Positions 1 through 8,271 of a DNA stretch of 23,795 bases are shown in pieces; the stretch's first letter is position 1, and each line of letters begins with the position of its first letter. The position numbers and the translations under genes are program-made. The stretch covers positions 1 through 23,795 of the forward strand of contig CAZOVK010000035.1 of assembly GCA_964583165.1 (NCBI GenBank). Reading direction: 5' to 3'. The notes under the pieces were generated by a model. It saw nothing but the letters and a program-made list of their open reading frames with translations. It did not search any database and was not told the origin of the DNA. This DNA is from CAZOVK01 sp964583165 (GTDB lineage: Bacteria > Bacillota > Clostridia > Lachnospirales > WRAX01).

Positions 1-1949
1 GGAGCGTGTAATATTCCTATTGGAATAATGATTTCATTGGTAAATGGATTATAAGCCGCATCCACTGTATAAGAGGGTACTGATTCCCACCTATTTTGAT
101 GAGCAGATTTTTGTAAGTCGGCTAACAATTTTTCATTTGCCGCTTTACTATAACTCCTAAATAAATCTACAAGGGTTCCTCCGTCTGCTTTAGCCGTTAC
201 GTTATAGTTTAGTTCCTCAATCGGGTTGTCAGAATAAGCGACATATACCGTTATAGACTTCAATTTTTCAATAGCTTTTGCTTTCGTTTCATCGCTCATC
301 CAGTCTAAGGCTTCAACCCCTTCAATACGGCTTTGTCTGATTGCCTCTACCATTTGGGTCACATCGTCTTTTACCTTCGGGCTTCCATATTTCTCAGAGT
401 ACATATTGGAAAGCGTAAATGTCATAAAACCGTTTACTGTTGCTATTGCTCTATCTTCCATAGAAGACTTGGGAGCACTGCCGTACATGGCGGTTAACAT
501 ACCGTCAGACATGTCCAGATAATCATCACCCAGTATATTTGCCACTGAGCTTAATACGCAAAGCATGGCATTGTCTTTCAAAACCTGAAGATTTTTGTCC
601 GTATACAAGCTGCTGATAAACTGCATATACTTTACGTCTGGACAATAAACAGGTAATTCTTTCAAAGCAGACTTGAGTTTGGCGCTGGCATTAGCATGGG
701 CCATTATTGATTCCATATCGGCCCAAGTGGTTGGTGTATACAACAAAGCCAAGTCACTAAGAAGATTGACTATATTTCTATTCTGTACAACAGATTTCTG
801 CATATCGTAATATGCTTGGGCGCGTTGTTCAATATTATCAGTTTCGCCAATAAATCTTAACTCATCAGCAAAACCGTCTTTCAAGGCCTTTTGAATTGGG
901 GCAAGTTGTTCGTTGTCCGCATAATAATCCGCCGGCAAGCCGAATGACATGGTTGGTATTATGACAGTTGACCATTTACGCGAGTCATTTTTAGCATCGT
1001 TTATTGGCCAGAATGAATAAAATTTCTGTAGCGAAAACTCATCAGCATATTTCTGTGCAACGGCGTCTAATTCACTGACAGATTTGACGGCCCTGATGTC
1101 GTTGAATATCGGGGTTAATTTCTCAAGGGACTTTGTGCGTGTGTCATTGTCCATATACATGTTGTAAATTTCTTTAATCTTCCATTCGGCACTACCCGGT
1201 GTCAGATTATTCTGCGATACAATATTACTTATGATGGATGTAAGTTGATTGCCTACCAGCGTTTTCACGTCTGAACCGGTTGCAGTGACCATTTGTCCGG
1301 GTTCGATAACAGCCGTTGCCAAAAATTGACGGTTAGTATATGCGTAAAAATCGTCTTTTTGTGAAGCTTGGCTCAGTGCGTACGGGCTTCCTTGAAACAT
1401 TAAAGCCGTTGCAAGCGCAGATGCGAGTTTATTCGCGTCTCCCATGGTCAATTGTTGTTTTTCAATCAAGTCTTTGGGCACCATTGTCAAATCCGTTAAA
1501 ATCGAAGCACCTGCTTGTGCCCATATCGGAATATTGAGTGATTTATCCGTAATTGCTTTCGAAGAATCAAAACCGAGTATGGAAGCCAAAAAGAAGTTTA
1601 TTACCATTGACGCTTCGGCTCCGGATATGATTTTATCAGGATTTATGTTACCTTTGCCATCGCCTTTGTAATAGCCTGTGGACATAGCTATTGCAAGGTC
1701 TGATGCATATTCATGCGTCGCGGGCACATCTTTGAATGATTCAGAGCCATCATCGGTTAAACCCAAATATGCATTGATGAGCCGAGCATATTGCCCTTTT
1801 GTAATTGGTGAATCCGGCGTCTGTAACATCTGTTGAACGGTAAGCCCTGGCTGAACTGCGGTTTCAGCATAAGCCGTTCCCATAGAGCCGCTCAAGAGCA
1901 AAACCGATAATAACAGTGTTGCGATTTGCTTGATTAGCGTTTTCTTCAT
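1..1949 (-). CDS. SLH-domain M13 family metallopeptidase (neprilysin/PepO-like), 3' end missing
   Basis: I read this gene by translating the minus strand from the ATG at 1949; it stays open to the window edge, about 649 codons. An AGGAGAAG-type ribosome binding site sits just upstream. Residues 1-28 are a signal peptide ending in AYA. Residues 39-105 form an SLH repeat (ITKGQYARLINAYLGL, then GYYKGDGKGNINPDKIISG), with a second, weaker repeat-like stretch to about 150, so the enzyme is probably cell-wall anchored. The rest matches the M13 fold: GLPADYYADNEQ near residue 337 corresponds to the family's GLPxxxYY motif, and the last residues (AAYNPFTNEIIIPIGIL) match the conserved stretch just before the HExxH zinc site. 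That zinc site lies beyond the window, so activity cannot be judged. Family members are zinc endopeptidases acting on short peptides outside the membrane. Confidence 0.88.
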   Translation of the reverse strand, partial: MKKTLIKQIATLLLSVLLLSGSMGTAYAETAVQPGLTVQQMLQTPDSPITKGQYARLINAYLGLTDDGSESFKDVPATHEYASDLAIAMSTGYYKGDGKGNINPDKIISGAEASMVINFFLASILGFDSSKAITDKSLNIPIWAQAGASILTDLTMVPKDLIEKQQLTMGDANKLASALATALMFQGSPYALSQASQKDDFYAYTNRQFLATAVIEPGQMVTATGSDVKTLVGNQLTSIISNIVSQNNLTPGSAEWKIKEIYNMYMDNDTRTKSLEKLTPIFNDIRAVKSVSELDAVAQKYADEFSLQKFYSFWPINDAKNDSRKWSTVIIPTMSFGLPADYYADNEQLAPIQKALKDGFADELRFIGETDNIEQRAQAYYDMQKSVVQNRNIVNLLSDLALLYTPTTWADMESIMAHANASAKLKSALKELPVYCPDVKYMQFISSLYTDKNLQVLKDNAMLCVLSSVANILGDDYLDMSDGMLTAMYGSAPKSSMEDRAIATVNGFMTFTLSNMYSEKYGSPKVKDDVTQMVEAIRQSRIEGVEALDWMSDETKAKAIEKLKSITVYVAYSDNPIEELNYNVTAKADGGTLVDLFRSYSKAANEKLLADLQKSAHQNRWESVPSYTVDAAYNPFTNEIIIPIGILHA

Positions 1950-2018
1950 TTCTTCTCCTCCATAGTTATGTAATAATTGCCGGAAACTAATACACATAAT
2001 TTGTTTCCACGGTAAAAG

Positions 2019-2047
2019 ATTATACCACTTTCGGTCTGTTTTGTATA
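2019..2047 (-). promoter_or_regulatory. Sigma-A promoter for the M13 peptidase gene
   Basis: On the minus strand the -10 is TATAAT (2024 to 2019), preceded by TG one base upstream (extended -10, TGGTATAAT). A weak -35, TATACA (2047 to 2042), lies at 17-base spacing. Transcription would start near 2012, leaving a leader of about 60 bases before the ATG at 1949. Confidence 0.6.
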
Positions 2048-2049
2048 CT

Positions 2050-2557
2050 ACTTTAATTAACATTAAGGACTCGTCACACTATAATAAGACTCCTATTTAG
2101 AACACTTAAATCCTGTGAATGATTTAAGCAGACGCTGTAGAATGGTTGTCACACTTACAGGAATGTTTATCAGCTGACTGTTGCCTGTAAGACTACAGCC
2201 ACAGCTTTATGCTTAAAAAGTTGATTAGTAAGTTATCGAGTTGGCATCTGAATTATCTCCGCAAAGTACGCGGACCAGCGGTTTCGCTTAGCGAAAGTGG
2301 CGCAAAGCGTCACTTTGCCCAAGGTAAAGCGCAAGTGACGGAGCAAAACAACACGGCTGGTAGGCGGACAAAATACGTCCGCCTGCTCGCCCAAGCATTC
2401 CGGCTTGAAGCGTGCGTGTTGCTAAAAACGCGCCGCCCTTCTTCGTCGGGTTCTTTAGTGTCCGCCAAGCTACGATTTATCAAGGACAAGGTTACGATAG
2501 CATAAACTTGTAGATTGTTAACAGGCGTCCAAATCCAAACGTAGGAGTTTTGCACCC
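2050..2557. other. Gene-free stretch with palindromes, no supported gene
   Basis: No reading frame here has a convincing ribosome binding site or recognisable product. The stretch holds a perfect 8-base inverted repeat (CTTAAATC/GATTTAAG, 2105-2128). It also holds a denser palindrome block, listed separately, just upstream of an IS110 remnant. It is probably decayed or inserted DNA between the M13 gene and the remnant. Confidence 0.5.
2282..2384. repeat. Palindrome-rich block (three hairpins in about 100 bases)
   Basis: Three perfect stems are visible: TTTCGC/GCGAAA with a 3-base loop (2282-2296), CGTCACTT (2308-2315) with AAGTGACG (2333-2340), and AGGCGGAC (2362-2369) with GTCCGCCT (2377-2384). 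The block reads GC-richer than its flanks. A similar hairpin occurs at 2828-2845 on the other side of the IS110 remnant, with loosely similar flanking words (aagtg, ggagcaa, acaa). It could be a REP-like or miniature mobile repeat, but the copy number cannot be known from one window. Confidence 0.5.
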
Positions 2558-2798
2558 ATGATTTATGTCGGTATCGATTTGCAAGCACAAAGCATGGTTG
2601 TGCTGTTTTAAGCCAAGAAGTTAAGGCATTGGATGTTTTCACGTTGCGAATAATCGTGACGGTTTTGATGCTCTGACTTCAAAGTTATCTCTATTTTCAA
2701 AAACGAAGGATTTTTCAGACATAGAAACAGGGCTTGAATCAAAAGGCCATTACAGCAACAATTACGTGAACTTCTTACACGAAACGTCTAAGTGTTAA
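2558..2798 (+). pseudogene. IS110-family transposase remnant (N-terminal fragment, broken)
   Basis: The ATG at 2558 opens MIYVGIDLQAQ, the usual start of an IS110-type DEDD transposase (MxxVGIDvak), but a stop follows after 17 residues. Further on, the frame from about 2650 to 2796 reads NNRDGFDALTSKL, then TGLESKGHYSNNY. These match the family's N-terminal region (GF..L, GLExtGHY). Several stops and a frame change separate the pieces, and nothing of the C-terminal Ser/Gly domain is seen. This is a dead, truncated insertion sequence. IS110 elements lack classical long terminal inverted repeats, so I cannot define its ends. Confidence 0.8.
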
Positions 2799-2827
2799 GG
2801 TTTTTATCCATACTGCATGGGCGAGCA

Positions 2828-2845
2828 GTACCGCGTAAGCGGTAC
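2828..2845. repeat. Perfect hairpin GTACCGC-GTAA-GCGGTAC
   Basis: This is a 7-base perfect stem with a 4-base loop in the debris 3' of the IS110 remnant. It lies inside a 40-codon open frame (2817-2939, MGEQYRVSGTTSPLM...) that has no ribosome binding site and that I do not recognise. That frame may be a fragment of another lost gene. Confidence 0.45.
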
Positions 2846-3028
2846 GACCAGCCCGCTGATGGGCACGAAACAAGAAGAAGTGGGGAGCAACACAATTCGG
2901 GCATCTTTATTGAACAACGGCTACCCTAAACAGTTCTAAAAACCTGTTCATAATTTCCGAATTCAAAGGTAAGTCAAAGGAATGGTCTGTATAATCGCCG
3001 CAAGGGCACAAATCGAAAGGAGATTGCT

Positions 3029-3352
3029 ATGTCCACAATAAAAAATGCAATGAAAATGGGGCAGTTAAAGCGACCTTTTGGGGCACCTTGCATTTTACTT
3101 TCTGATTATCCTTGAAACGGTCTATATGGACGGTTCCTTTGGAGATTATTTTTACTCTGTTTTTAATCCAGCTTTGATCTTTTTTAGTAGTTCATCTATT
3201 TTATCGTGGCTAACCGGCTTTTTTATGCCTTTTTTGTTCGACAGGCTACCTCTGTATTTCTACTTATTCATGAGGTAATCGGTGCTGTGTTAGCCATTGT
3301 TGGTTTTTGGTTCTATCTCATCGGAGTCTGTAAAATCTATAACTGGCGCTAA
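3029..3352 (+). pseudogene. Small membrane protein gene broken by two compensating frameshifts
   Basis: The ATG at 3029 follows AAAGGAG and reads MSTIKNAMKMGQLKRPF before a stop at about 3113. The adjacent frame carries a hydrophobic stretch from about 3081 to 3275 (HLAFYFLIILETVYMDGS, then SSSSILSWLTGFFMPFLF). The first frame then resumes with HEVIGAVLAIVGFWFYLIG and ends in CKIYNWR at a stop at 3350-3352. Joined, the pieces make one protein of about 107 residues with three or four membrane segments. This looks like a decayed gene rather than three small genes. The family is not recognised. Confidence 0.55.
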
Positions 3353-3460
3353 CGCAGAACAACATCTTTTCCGCGCGGTACTCCTCAGCCGTCATCTTCT
3401 GGAGACCTCGGATTTTCTTAATCGTTGTGCCAACGGCATCCCCCTCTTTGAAATTCGGGC

Positions 3461-3507
3461 AAAAATTACGTCCACATGTGTATTTTATATACTCACATGG
3501 ACGTAAT
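3461..3507 (-). terminator. Intrinsic terminator closing the six-gene operon
   Basis: Read on the minus strand, ATTACGTCC... and ...GGACGTAAT pair around a short loop. A second pairing block, CATGTG/CACATG, sits next to it with a small bulge. The stem is followed directly by TTTTT. It lies about 20 bases past the stop of the SUKH gene, where the operon should end. Confidence 0.75.
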
Positions 3508-3525
3508 ATGGGGTTTCGAAATATT

Positions 3526-3933
3526 TCATTGCCCATTCGTAACAATTCGCAGGAAGTCCTCAAACCTATCGGCAATGTGTTCGGTTTCACCCGTTTCAAA
3601 ATCAAGGAAAACTATGCTGTTGTCTGCTTTGCAAAAACAAATATAATTCCCAAAATTGTCAATGGCAAATGGTATGACATCGCTCCTTACAGTTGAAATG
3701 ACTTCATTCGCCTTATAAATATTCTCTGTGTCGTTTATATTGACAGACAGGAACGATTTTATAGTGCGTTCTTTCATCTTATCGGTATCAAAAACACTAA
3801 TAGGCGGACGCCCCCCGTTGTATTGCTTAAGAAAAGAAACAAACTCACTGTCAAACACAATGCCAAGTTCCTTCTCTGCTTCTTCGATACGACTCAAACT
3901 GCCGATTGATTTTACATAACGCCACTCTGCCAT
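3526..3933 (-). CDS. SUKH (SMI1/KNR4) family immunity protein
   Basis: This 135-residue protein matches the SUKH fold from end to end: EWRYVKSIG at the start, IEEAEKELGIVFDSEFVSFLKQYNGGRP, then VIPFAIDNFGNYICF, then a C-terminal FEDFLRIV. SUKH proteins are established antidotes to bacterial nuclease toxins; they bind and block the toxin domain. An AAGGAGG ribosome binding site precedes the ATG. The gene begins 17 bases after the stop of the WHH nuclease gene, the usual toxin-then-immunity order, so I infer that it neutralises that nuclease. It has no signal peptide, as expected for a cytoplasmic antidote. Confidence 0.9.
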   Translation of the reverse strand: MAEWRYVKSIGSLSRIEEAEKELGIVFDSEFVSFLKQYNGGRPPISVFDTDKMKERTIKSFLSVNINDTENIYKANEVISTVRSDVIPFAIDNFGNYICFCKADNSIVFLDFETGETEHIADRFEDFLRIVTNGQ

Positions 3934-3950
3934 GATTTCCTCCTTTCGGT

Positions 3951-4709
3951 TTATCGATTAGTCTGTCCGCCGCCCCATATCGCTCTGCCGCCTGTATGAC
4001 GGTTGTTTTGGTGGTCGTCTGTTTTTACGAGTTGCATTTTACCGGTTTCTTCGTTATGATGCCATGTAAATCCGTCTGGGGTTTCTTTGTTCTTGATTTG
4101 CGCAAGCTGTTCCAGCGTGAATTGAGCCGCAAGTTTGGGGGCGTTGTCAACGGCATCACTTAACTGCCCGTTGCAATGTTGAGCTTGCCTATCGTCAGAA
4201 GCACCAAGCAAGTCATCGGGTAGGGATACATTGTATGTGCTGTCAAATTTCGGGAAAACGCCCTCAACCTCTACCCCGTTTATAACGACGGTTTTTCTTT
4301 CATATGTCACCCCATCCGCGCCGGTTTGACCCTCTTTGTCTTTGTTGATGGTTATTAGGTGAAGCTTTCCATTTTCATCAACGCTGCATTTTTCACTCAC
4401 ATTATCAGAGCAACCTATGGTTTCCTTATAGTGTGCCCGTTCATCGTCAGTTAATAGGCGGGTATTAAGGTTACCTTCTTGTGCCCCCTTTTCGGTTATG
4501 GTGTTTAAGGTTTCAGGACTTTGGTTTGCCGTAAAACGCCTCTCGTCACCGTCAGCAAGCTCGTTCCACCAAGACTTAATCCTCTCTTCAGGTGTCGGGG
4601 CGCGATAAGCTTCGGCCCCCTTCTCTATGTCGTCCCAAAACCGCGACAGGGCGGTTTCAGGGGGTTTAGATTCTGTTTGTTCTAATAGTTTGCCCGAGAA
4701 TATCTCCAC
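3951..4709 (-). CDS. WHH-type nuclease toxin (HNH/Endonuclease VII superfamily)
   Basis: The protein is 252 residues from a GTG start (GTGGAGATATTC), which shares one base with the stop of the HerA gene upstream (TAGTG). The C-terminal 100 residues are a WHH nuclease: GVFPKFDSTYNVSLPDD at 150-166, GFTWHH at 213-218, the LVKTDDH histidine at 233, and NRHTGGRAIWGG with a further histidine at 238. The paired histidines after the tryptophan are the family's metal and catalytic signature. WHH domains are known toxin modules that cut nucleic acid. The first roughly 110 residues are polar and not recognised. They carry no signal peptide or known export domain and may be an adaptor for the ATPase. 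The SUKH antidote gene follows immediately. Confidence 0.85.
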   Translation of the reverse strand: MEIFSGKLLEQTESKPPETALSRFWDDIEKGAEAYRAPTPEERIKSWWNELADGDERRFTANQSPETLNTITEKGAQEGNLNTRLLTDDERAHYKETIGCSDNVSEKCSVDENGKLHLITINKDKEGQTGADGVTYERKTVVINGVEVEGVFPKFDSTYNVSLPDDLLGASDDRQAQHCNGQLSDAVDNAPKLAAQFTLEQLAQIKNKETPDGFTWHHNEETGKMQLVKTDDHQNNRHTGGRAIWGGGQTNR

Positions 4710-7700
4710 TATTTCACACCCCCATTGTTTCCCTCAATCTTCTGTACAGTTTCTGTATAGATGTTGGCGGGAAAATGTATTAAAAACAATTCGTTAATTC
4801 TTCGGATAATCTCGTCATTACTGTTGAAGCAAAACTGGCCTATCAGCGATTTTTCGACTTCCGCAACAGCCCTTTCGCGGTCGGGTATTGACTTTATCCT
4901 GTTTTTGGTAATGCTTGCTGCGATAAGCATTTGCTGTTTCGCGGTTATATTGCCGCCGCAAAGCACTGTTTCGACATAAGGACGTACCTTGTCGTCGACA
5001 CAGTTGGCATTATACCACGCACGCACCATGTCAACGGCATCACGGGATAGCTTCATCCTCTCTACATCAAAGGCATTGTTCAGAAACTGTCGCATGGAAA
5101 CGCTCTCAGTGTCAACAAAAGAATAATCCTGTTTGCGCATCGGTTTTTTATCGTCAAAGTAATCAATCTTGCACAGCACAGCCTCCAGCCAGTCACTTTG
5201 AGAAATGGCCGCAACACCCATTTCTAGGCGGGCAATTTCTGTTATTTGCAAATCCGTCAAGCCCGCCGCCCGCCCGACAAGCAAACGGTCGCTTTCGTCT
5301 GGCAGGCGCATAATTATCTTTGTGTTCGTGTTGCGTATGACAGACATATCCATTAGCCCGGGGGATTGGTCGGCAATAACAAAACCCTCGCCGTATGTAC
5401 GCATCTCGGCAATCGCGTTGGCAAGCATTTCAACGGACTTACCCTGCAAATTAGAGCTTTCCTGTGACTGTTCGCTTGATGTACGGCGCAAGAGGTTGTG
5501 GGCTTCTTCAAGGACGGTGACATGTCGGAGTGGGCTATTATGAGATTCACCTTGTTCTGACATTCTGAACTCTTGCAGTTTGAGAATCAGAACACCCATA
5601 ATCAACGCCTTTGTTTCGCTTGACCCGACGCGGCTTATGTCAACAATGGCGTTTCTGTTGAACAAATCTTTGGCGAGCACATCAGACGCAAAAATCTGCC
5701 CGTGTATGCCGCGTGTCAGCGAACGAATACGCGTAACCAACGCTCCCTTATAGTCATTGCTTGTGTCAGCCGAATAAGCCGAACTGTCAACAACTTTCGG
5801 CAGTATAGCAAGCAAATCTTCAAATGTGGGGAATCTACCAGGATTCCTTGACAACCGCAGATTCCAACCACATTCTTCATACGCCTTTTCTACAGATTCC
5901 TTGAGAAGAGCGGGCATAGCGGCATACATGGGCCAACAGGCGTTAAACACCTCGACAAGGCGGTCGATATGCTCAAGGACATGAACATCATCGGGGAAAG
6001 AGAATGGGTTAATCTTGAGCAGATTCGGCACTTTGAACGGGTTTGTGCCGTATACCGTCACATCAGCATGTCCGCCGAACACGTCCTTGTATTCACCCTT
6101 TGCGGGTTCAATGACAAGAAATGTTACATCGCGCTTGCCACACAGACAAACCCGCTCCAGTAATGTATAAATCGCGTTGCTCTTGCCTGACCCCGTTGAC
6201 CCAGTAATAAACGTGTGTTTAGCCAACGCCTGCTTGTCAAGAAACACACGTGCCGATAAACATTGGCGCATGTGATAAGCATAGCCGATTTCAACATCTT
6301 TTTTTATCGGAATTAGCCCATGCGGCTCATGCCCAAAACGGACGCACTCTAAAACAGGTATGTTTTGAACAGAATGGCGTGGGAAAGCCACAACATTAGC
6401 CAGCTCATCGGTAGAGGCATAAACGGCAGGCGTTACTACCGCGCCATCTTTTAAGTTGGCAAAAACAGGGTGGCAAAAGTGGGTGACATACTTATCGATT
6501 TCAGAGAACATTGAAATACCATTAGTATTCTCATAAACCCAGCTTTGAATAATCGACGGCTCAATGTACGATTCGTCGCCCTGAGAAACGGCGCATAAAA
6601 AGTTCGCCACGTTGATTGTTGTTTTTACGTCAGAGGAAAGCACATAGGCGGCGTATTTCCACAAACCAGTCGATTTGCTTTCATCAATGCGCTTAATCAC
6701 GGCTTCAAGCTTTGCGATTAAGTCACTTACCAAATAAGATTTATAAGTATAAGTGGTGTTTTGCGATGTTCCCAATGAAATGCTGGTGTTGACACCCGTT
6801 GTAGTTGCGTCTGTCGTGCTCTTCGTAACGGTATTTCCCCAACTATAACCATACCCACCCGACAGCCCAATGCTCGCACCAATGCTTTTAGCCAGACTTT
6901 TGACAATACTCGATCCCAAACTAAACGGGATTGCCCCGCCGCCGATAGACAGCGCGTCTGTTATACTGCCAAACAGTCCTCCGTTTATGCCAATATTGAC
7001 AGAATGGGTCTTAGATATGGAGTGGCTGACGCCCTCGCTATGCGTCATTGATTTCATTTCGCCCTTCGTATTGGTTTCGTTCTTGCCCGTCTGAAATTGA
7101 TAACCCATAAACGGCACAATGGCTGTTGCCATTTCTTCATAACCCCTAAGGATGTTTCTAATCTCAACAAGCGGGGTGGCTTCCATTAAAAAGACTATGG
7201 TATAGCTGTCCTCTTCGCTTTTTGGCACAATACCGTTTATCAGTTTTTCTATCCCCTGGCTAATATAGTCCTCGGATTTTTCTGAGGGCAGATTTGATAA
7301 GACAGAGATAGCCTTTGCCTTTCCGAAACCCAACGCGGTCTTGGTATCGGCGCCACCATTTCTGTCCTCAATAATTTCAATCTCTGTCCCGGGGAAATTG
7401 CCACGCAAAGAATCCGCCAGCAACGCTATATTATTCTTGCTGGTTTCATTGTGTCCATGCCCAACGTTCTTTACGACAAAAAACATCTCTGTACTGTTTG
7501 GCGAACGGCGAATAACAAGCGCCAGCGATTCTTCACTGTTCGCAAACACGGCCAAAACGTTCTTAAAGCAATCGCTGATTTTCTCTTCTTTATCAAAGAC
7601 ACAGCGTTTTACGCGAAGCGCGCGGATATTTGATGGGTAACTGACAAACCCGTCTTCGTTATATTTCTCATCAAAGGGTAACACGCCATAGTCGCTTTCA

Positions 7701-7792
7701 AGTCGCGACATATACGCCCTGTCAAGCGTATAAAAAATCGAGCCGAGATTATCAAGCAAGGTCTGTTCAACGGGGATTTTTACATCGCTCAT
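4709..7792 (-). CDS. HerA/FtsK-type P-loop ATPase (DUF87-like)
   Basis: This is a 1027-residue protein. The Walker A motif TGSTGSGKSN is at about 530-539 and is followed by FLVIEPAKGEYKDVFGG. The Walker B with catalytic glutamates, VTVLEEAHN, is at about 757-765. Then come VIADQSPGLMDMSVIRNTNTKI and RLLVGRAAGLTD, the conserved tail of HerA-type hexameric translocases that move DNA or protein. The first roughly 230 residues are an unrecognised globular domain. Residues 240-350 form an unusual Gly/Ser/Thr-rich stretch (SISKTHSVNIGINGG, GGYGYSWGN, SISLGTSQNTTYTY). The ATG overlaps the stop of the preceding membrane-protein gene by four bases (ATGA), so translation is probably coupled. Its role here, as pump for the nuclease or sensor of foreign DNA, is inference. 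Confidence 0.88.
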   Translation of the reverse strand: MSDVKIPVEQTLLDNLGSIFYTLDRAYMSRLESDYGVLPFDEKYNEDGFVSYPSNIRALRVKRCVFDKEEKISDCFKNVLAVFANSEESLALVIRRSPNSTEMFFVVKNVGHGHNETSKNNIALLADSLRGNFPGTEIEIIEDRNGGADTKTALGFGKAKAISVLSNLPSEKSEDYISQGIEKLINGIVPKSEEDSYTIVFLMEATPLVEIRNILRGYEEMATAIVPFMGYQFQTGKNETNTKGEMKSMTHSEGVSHSISKTHSVNIGINGGLFGSITDALSIGGGAIPFSLGSSIVKSLAKSIGASIGLSGGYGYSWGNTVTKSTTDATTTGVNTSISLGTSQNTTYTYKSYLVSDLIAKLEAVIKRIDESKSTGLWKYAAYVLSSDVKTTINVANFLCAVSQGDESYIEPSIIQSWVYENTNGISMFSEIDKYVTHFCHPVFANLKDGAVVTPAVYASTDELANVVAFPRHSVQNIPVLECVRFGHEPHGLIPIKKDVEIGYAYHMRQCLSARVFLDKQALAKHTFITGSTGSGKSNAIYTLLERVCLCGKRDVTFLVIEPAKGEYKDVFGGHADVTVYGTNPFKVPNLLKINPFSFPDDVHVLEHIDRLVEVFNACWPMYAAMPALLKESVEKAYEECGWNLRLSRNPGRFPTFEDLLAILPKVVDSSAYSADTSNDYKGALVTRIRSLTRGIHGQIFASDVLAKDLFNRNAIVDISRVGSSETKALIMGVLILKLQEFRMSEQGESHNSPLRHVTVLEEAHNLLRRTSSEQSQESSNLQGKSVEMLANAIAEMRTYGEGFVIADQSPGLMDMSVIRNTNTKIIMRLPDESDRLLVGRAAGLTDLQITEIARLEMGVAAISQSDWLEAVLCKIDYFDDKKPMRKQDYSFVDTESVSMRQFLNNAFDVERMKLSRDAVDMVRAWYNANCVDDKVRPYVETVLCGGNITAKQQMLIAASITKNRIKSIPDRERAVAEVEKSLIGQFCFNSNDEIIRRINELFLIHFPANIYTETVQKIEGNNGGVK

Positions 7793-8271
7793 ACCGCCTT
7801 CACCCCCGCTAAAGCAACTACGGAAACAATCGCTGCAATACCTCCCATCAACACCCTGATAGCTAAAAAGATTAACCCCGCCACAATCAAGGCAATCACA
7901 ATGGCCGCCAATATCTTCCTAAACGCTGACACGTCTTTAGCGTTGTATCTCATATTTCCCGCGCTCTTGACTCGCTCGATTAGTTTCCTGCCCGTCGGTT
8001 TAGCCACATACTCAGCAACTTCATTAAGATGTAGCAAATAATCGCGGTTAAAACTCTCAGCAACAACGGCGTAAGACAACAAGTCAAGGTATTCTTTATT
8101 CCATAAACCTCGCGGCTTTTTGTCGGCATAATTTGTACCGAAAAACGCCGCCTTGATTTGAGGATTATCACAAAGGCTCTCTATCGCGGCGCGGTCAAGC
8201 CTGCCGTACTTTATGTCCATGGCTATCTTGTCGCGACGAACAGCACCGTTTTCTATGTAATTGCTATTCAT
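7789..8271 (-). CDS. Small protein with C-terminal membrane hairpin
   Basis: This 160-residue protein has an N-terminal cytosolic part of about 115 residues (DRAAIESLCDNPQIKAAFFG, RGLWNKEYLDLLSYAVVAES). It is followed by two hydrophobic segments, IVIALIVAGLIFLAIRVLM (about 122-142) and GIAAIVSVVALAGV (about 143-157), which form a tail-anchored hairpin. I do not recognise the family. It overlaps the dynamin-like gene by 8 bases upstream and the HerA gene by 4 bases downstream. This suggests fixed stoichiometry, perhaps as the membrane anchor for either partner. Confidence 0.8.
   Translation of the reverse strand: MNSNYIENGAVRRDKIAMDIKYGRLDRAAIESLCDNPQIKAAFFGTNYADKKPRGLWNKEYLDLLSYAVVAESFNRDYLLHLNEVAEYVAKPTGRKLIERVKSAGNMRYNAKDVSAFRKILAAIVIALIVAGLIFLAIRVLMGGIAAIVSVVALAGVKAV

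Noticed and set aside
2209..2642. Overlapping open frames on both strands across the palindrome block (98 and 110 codons)
   Set aside because: Neither has a good ribosome binding site or recognisable domain, and the palindromes themselves produce mirror open frames.
3318..3605. Minus-strand open frame of 95 codons
   Set aside because: It runs through the operon terminator and overlaps the SUKH gene in another frame. A stretch such as KEGDAVGTTIKKIRGLQKMT could be an old gene fragment, but this cannot be supported.
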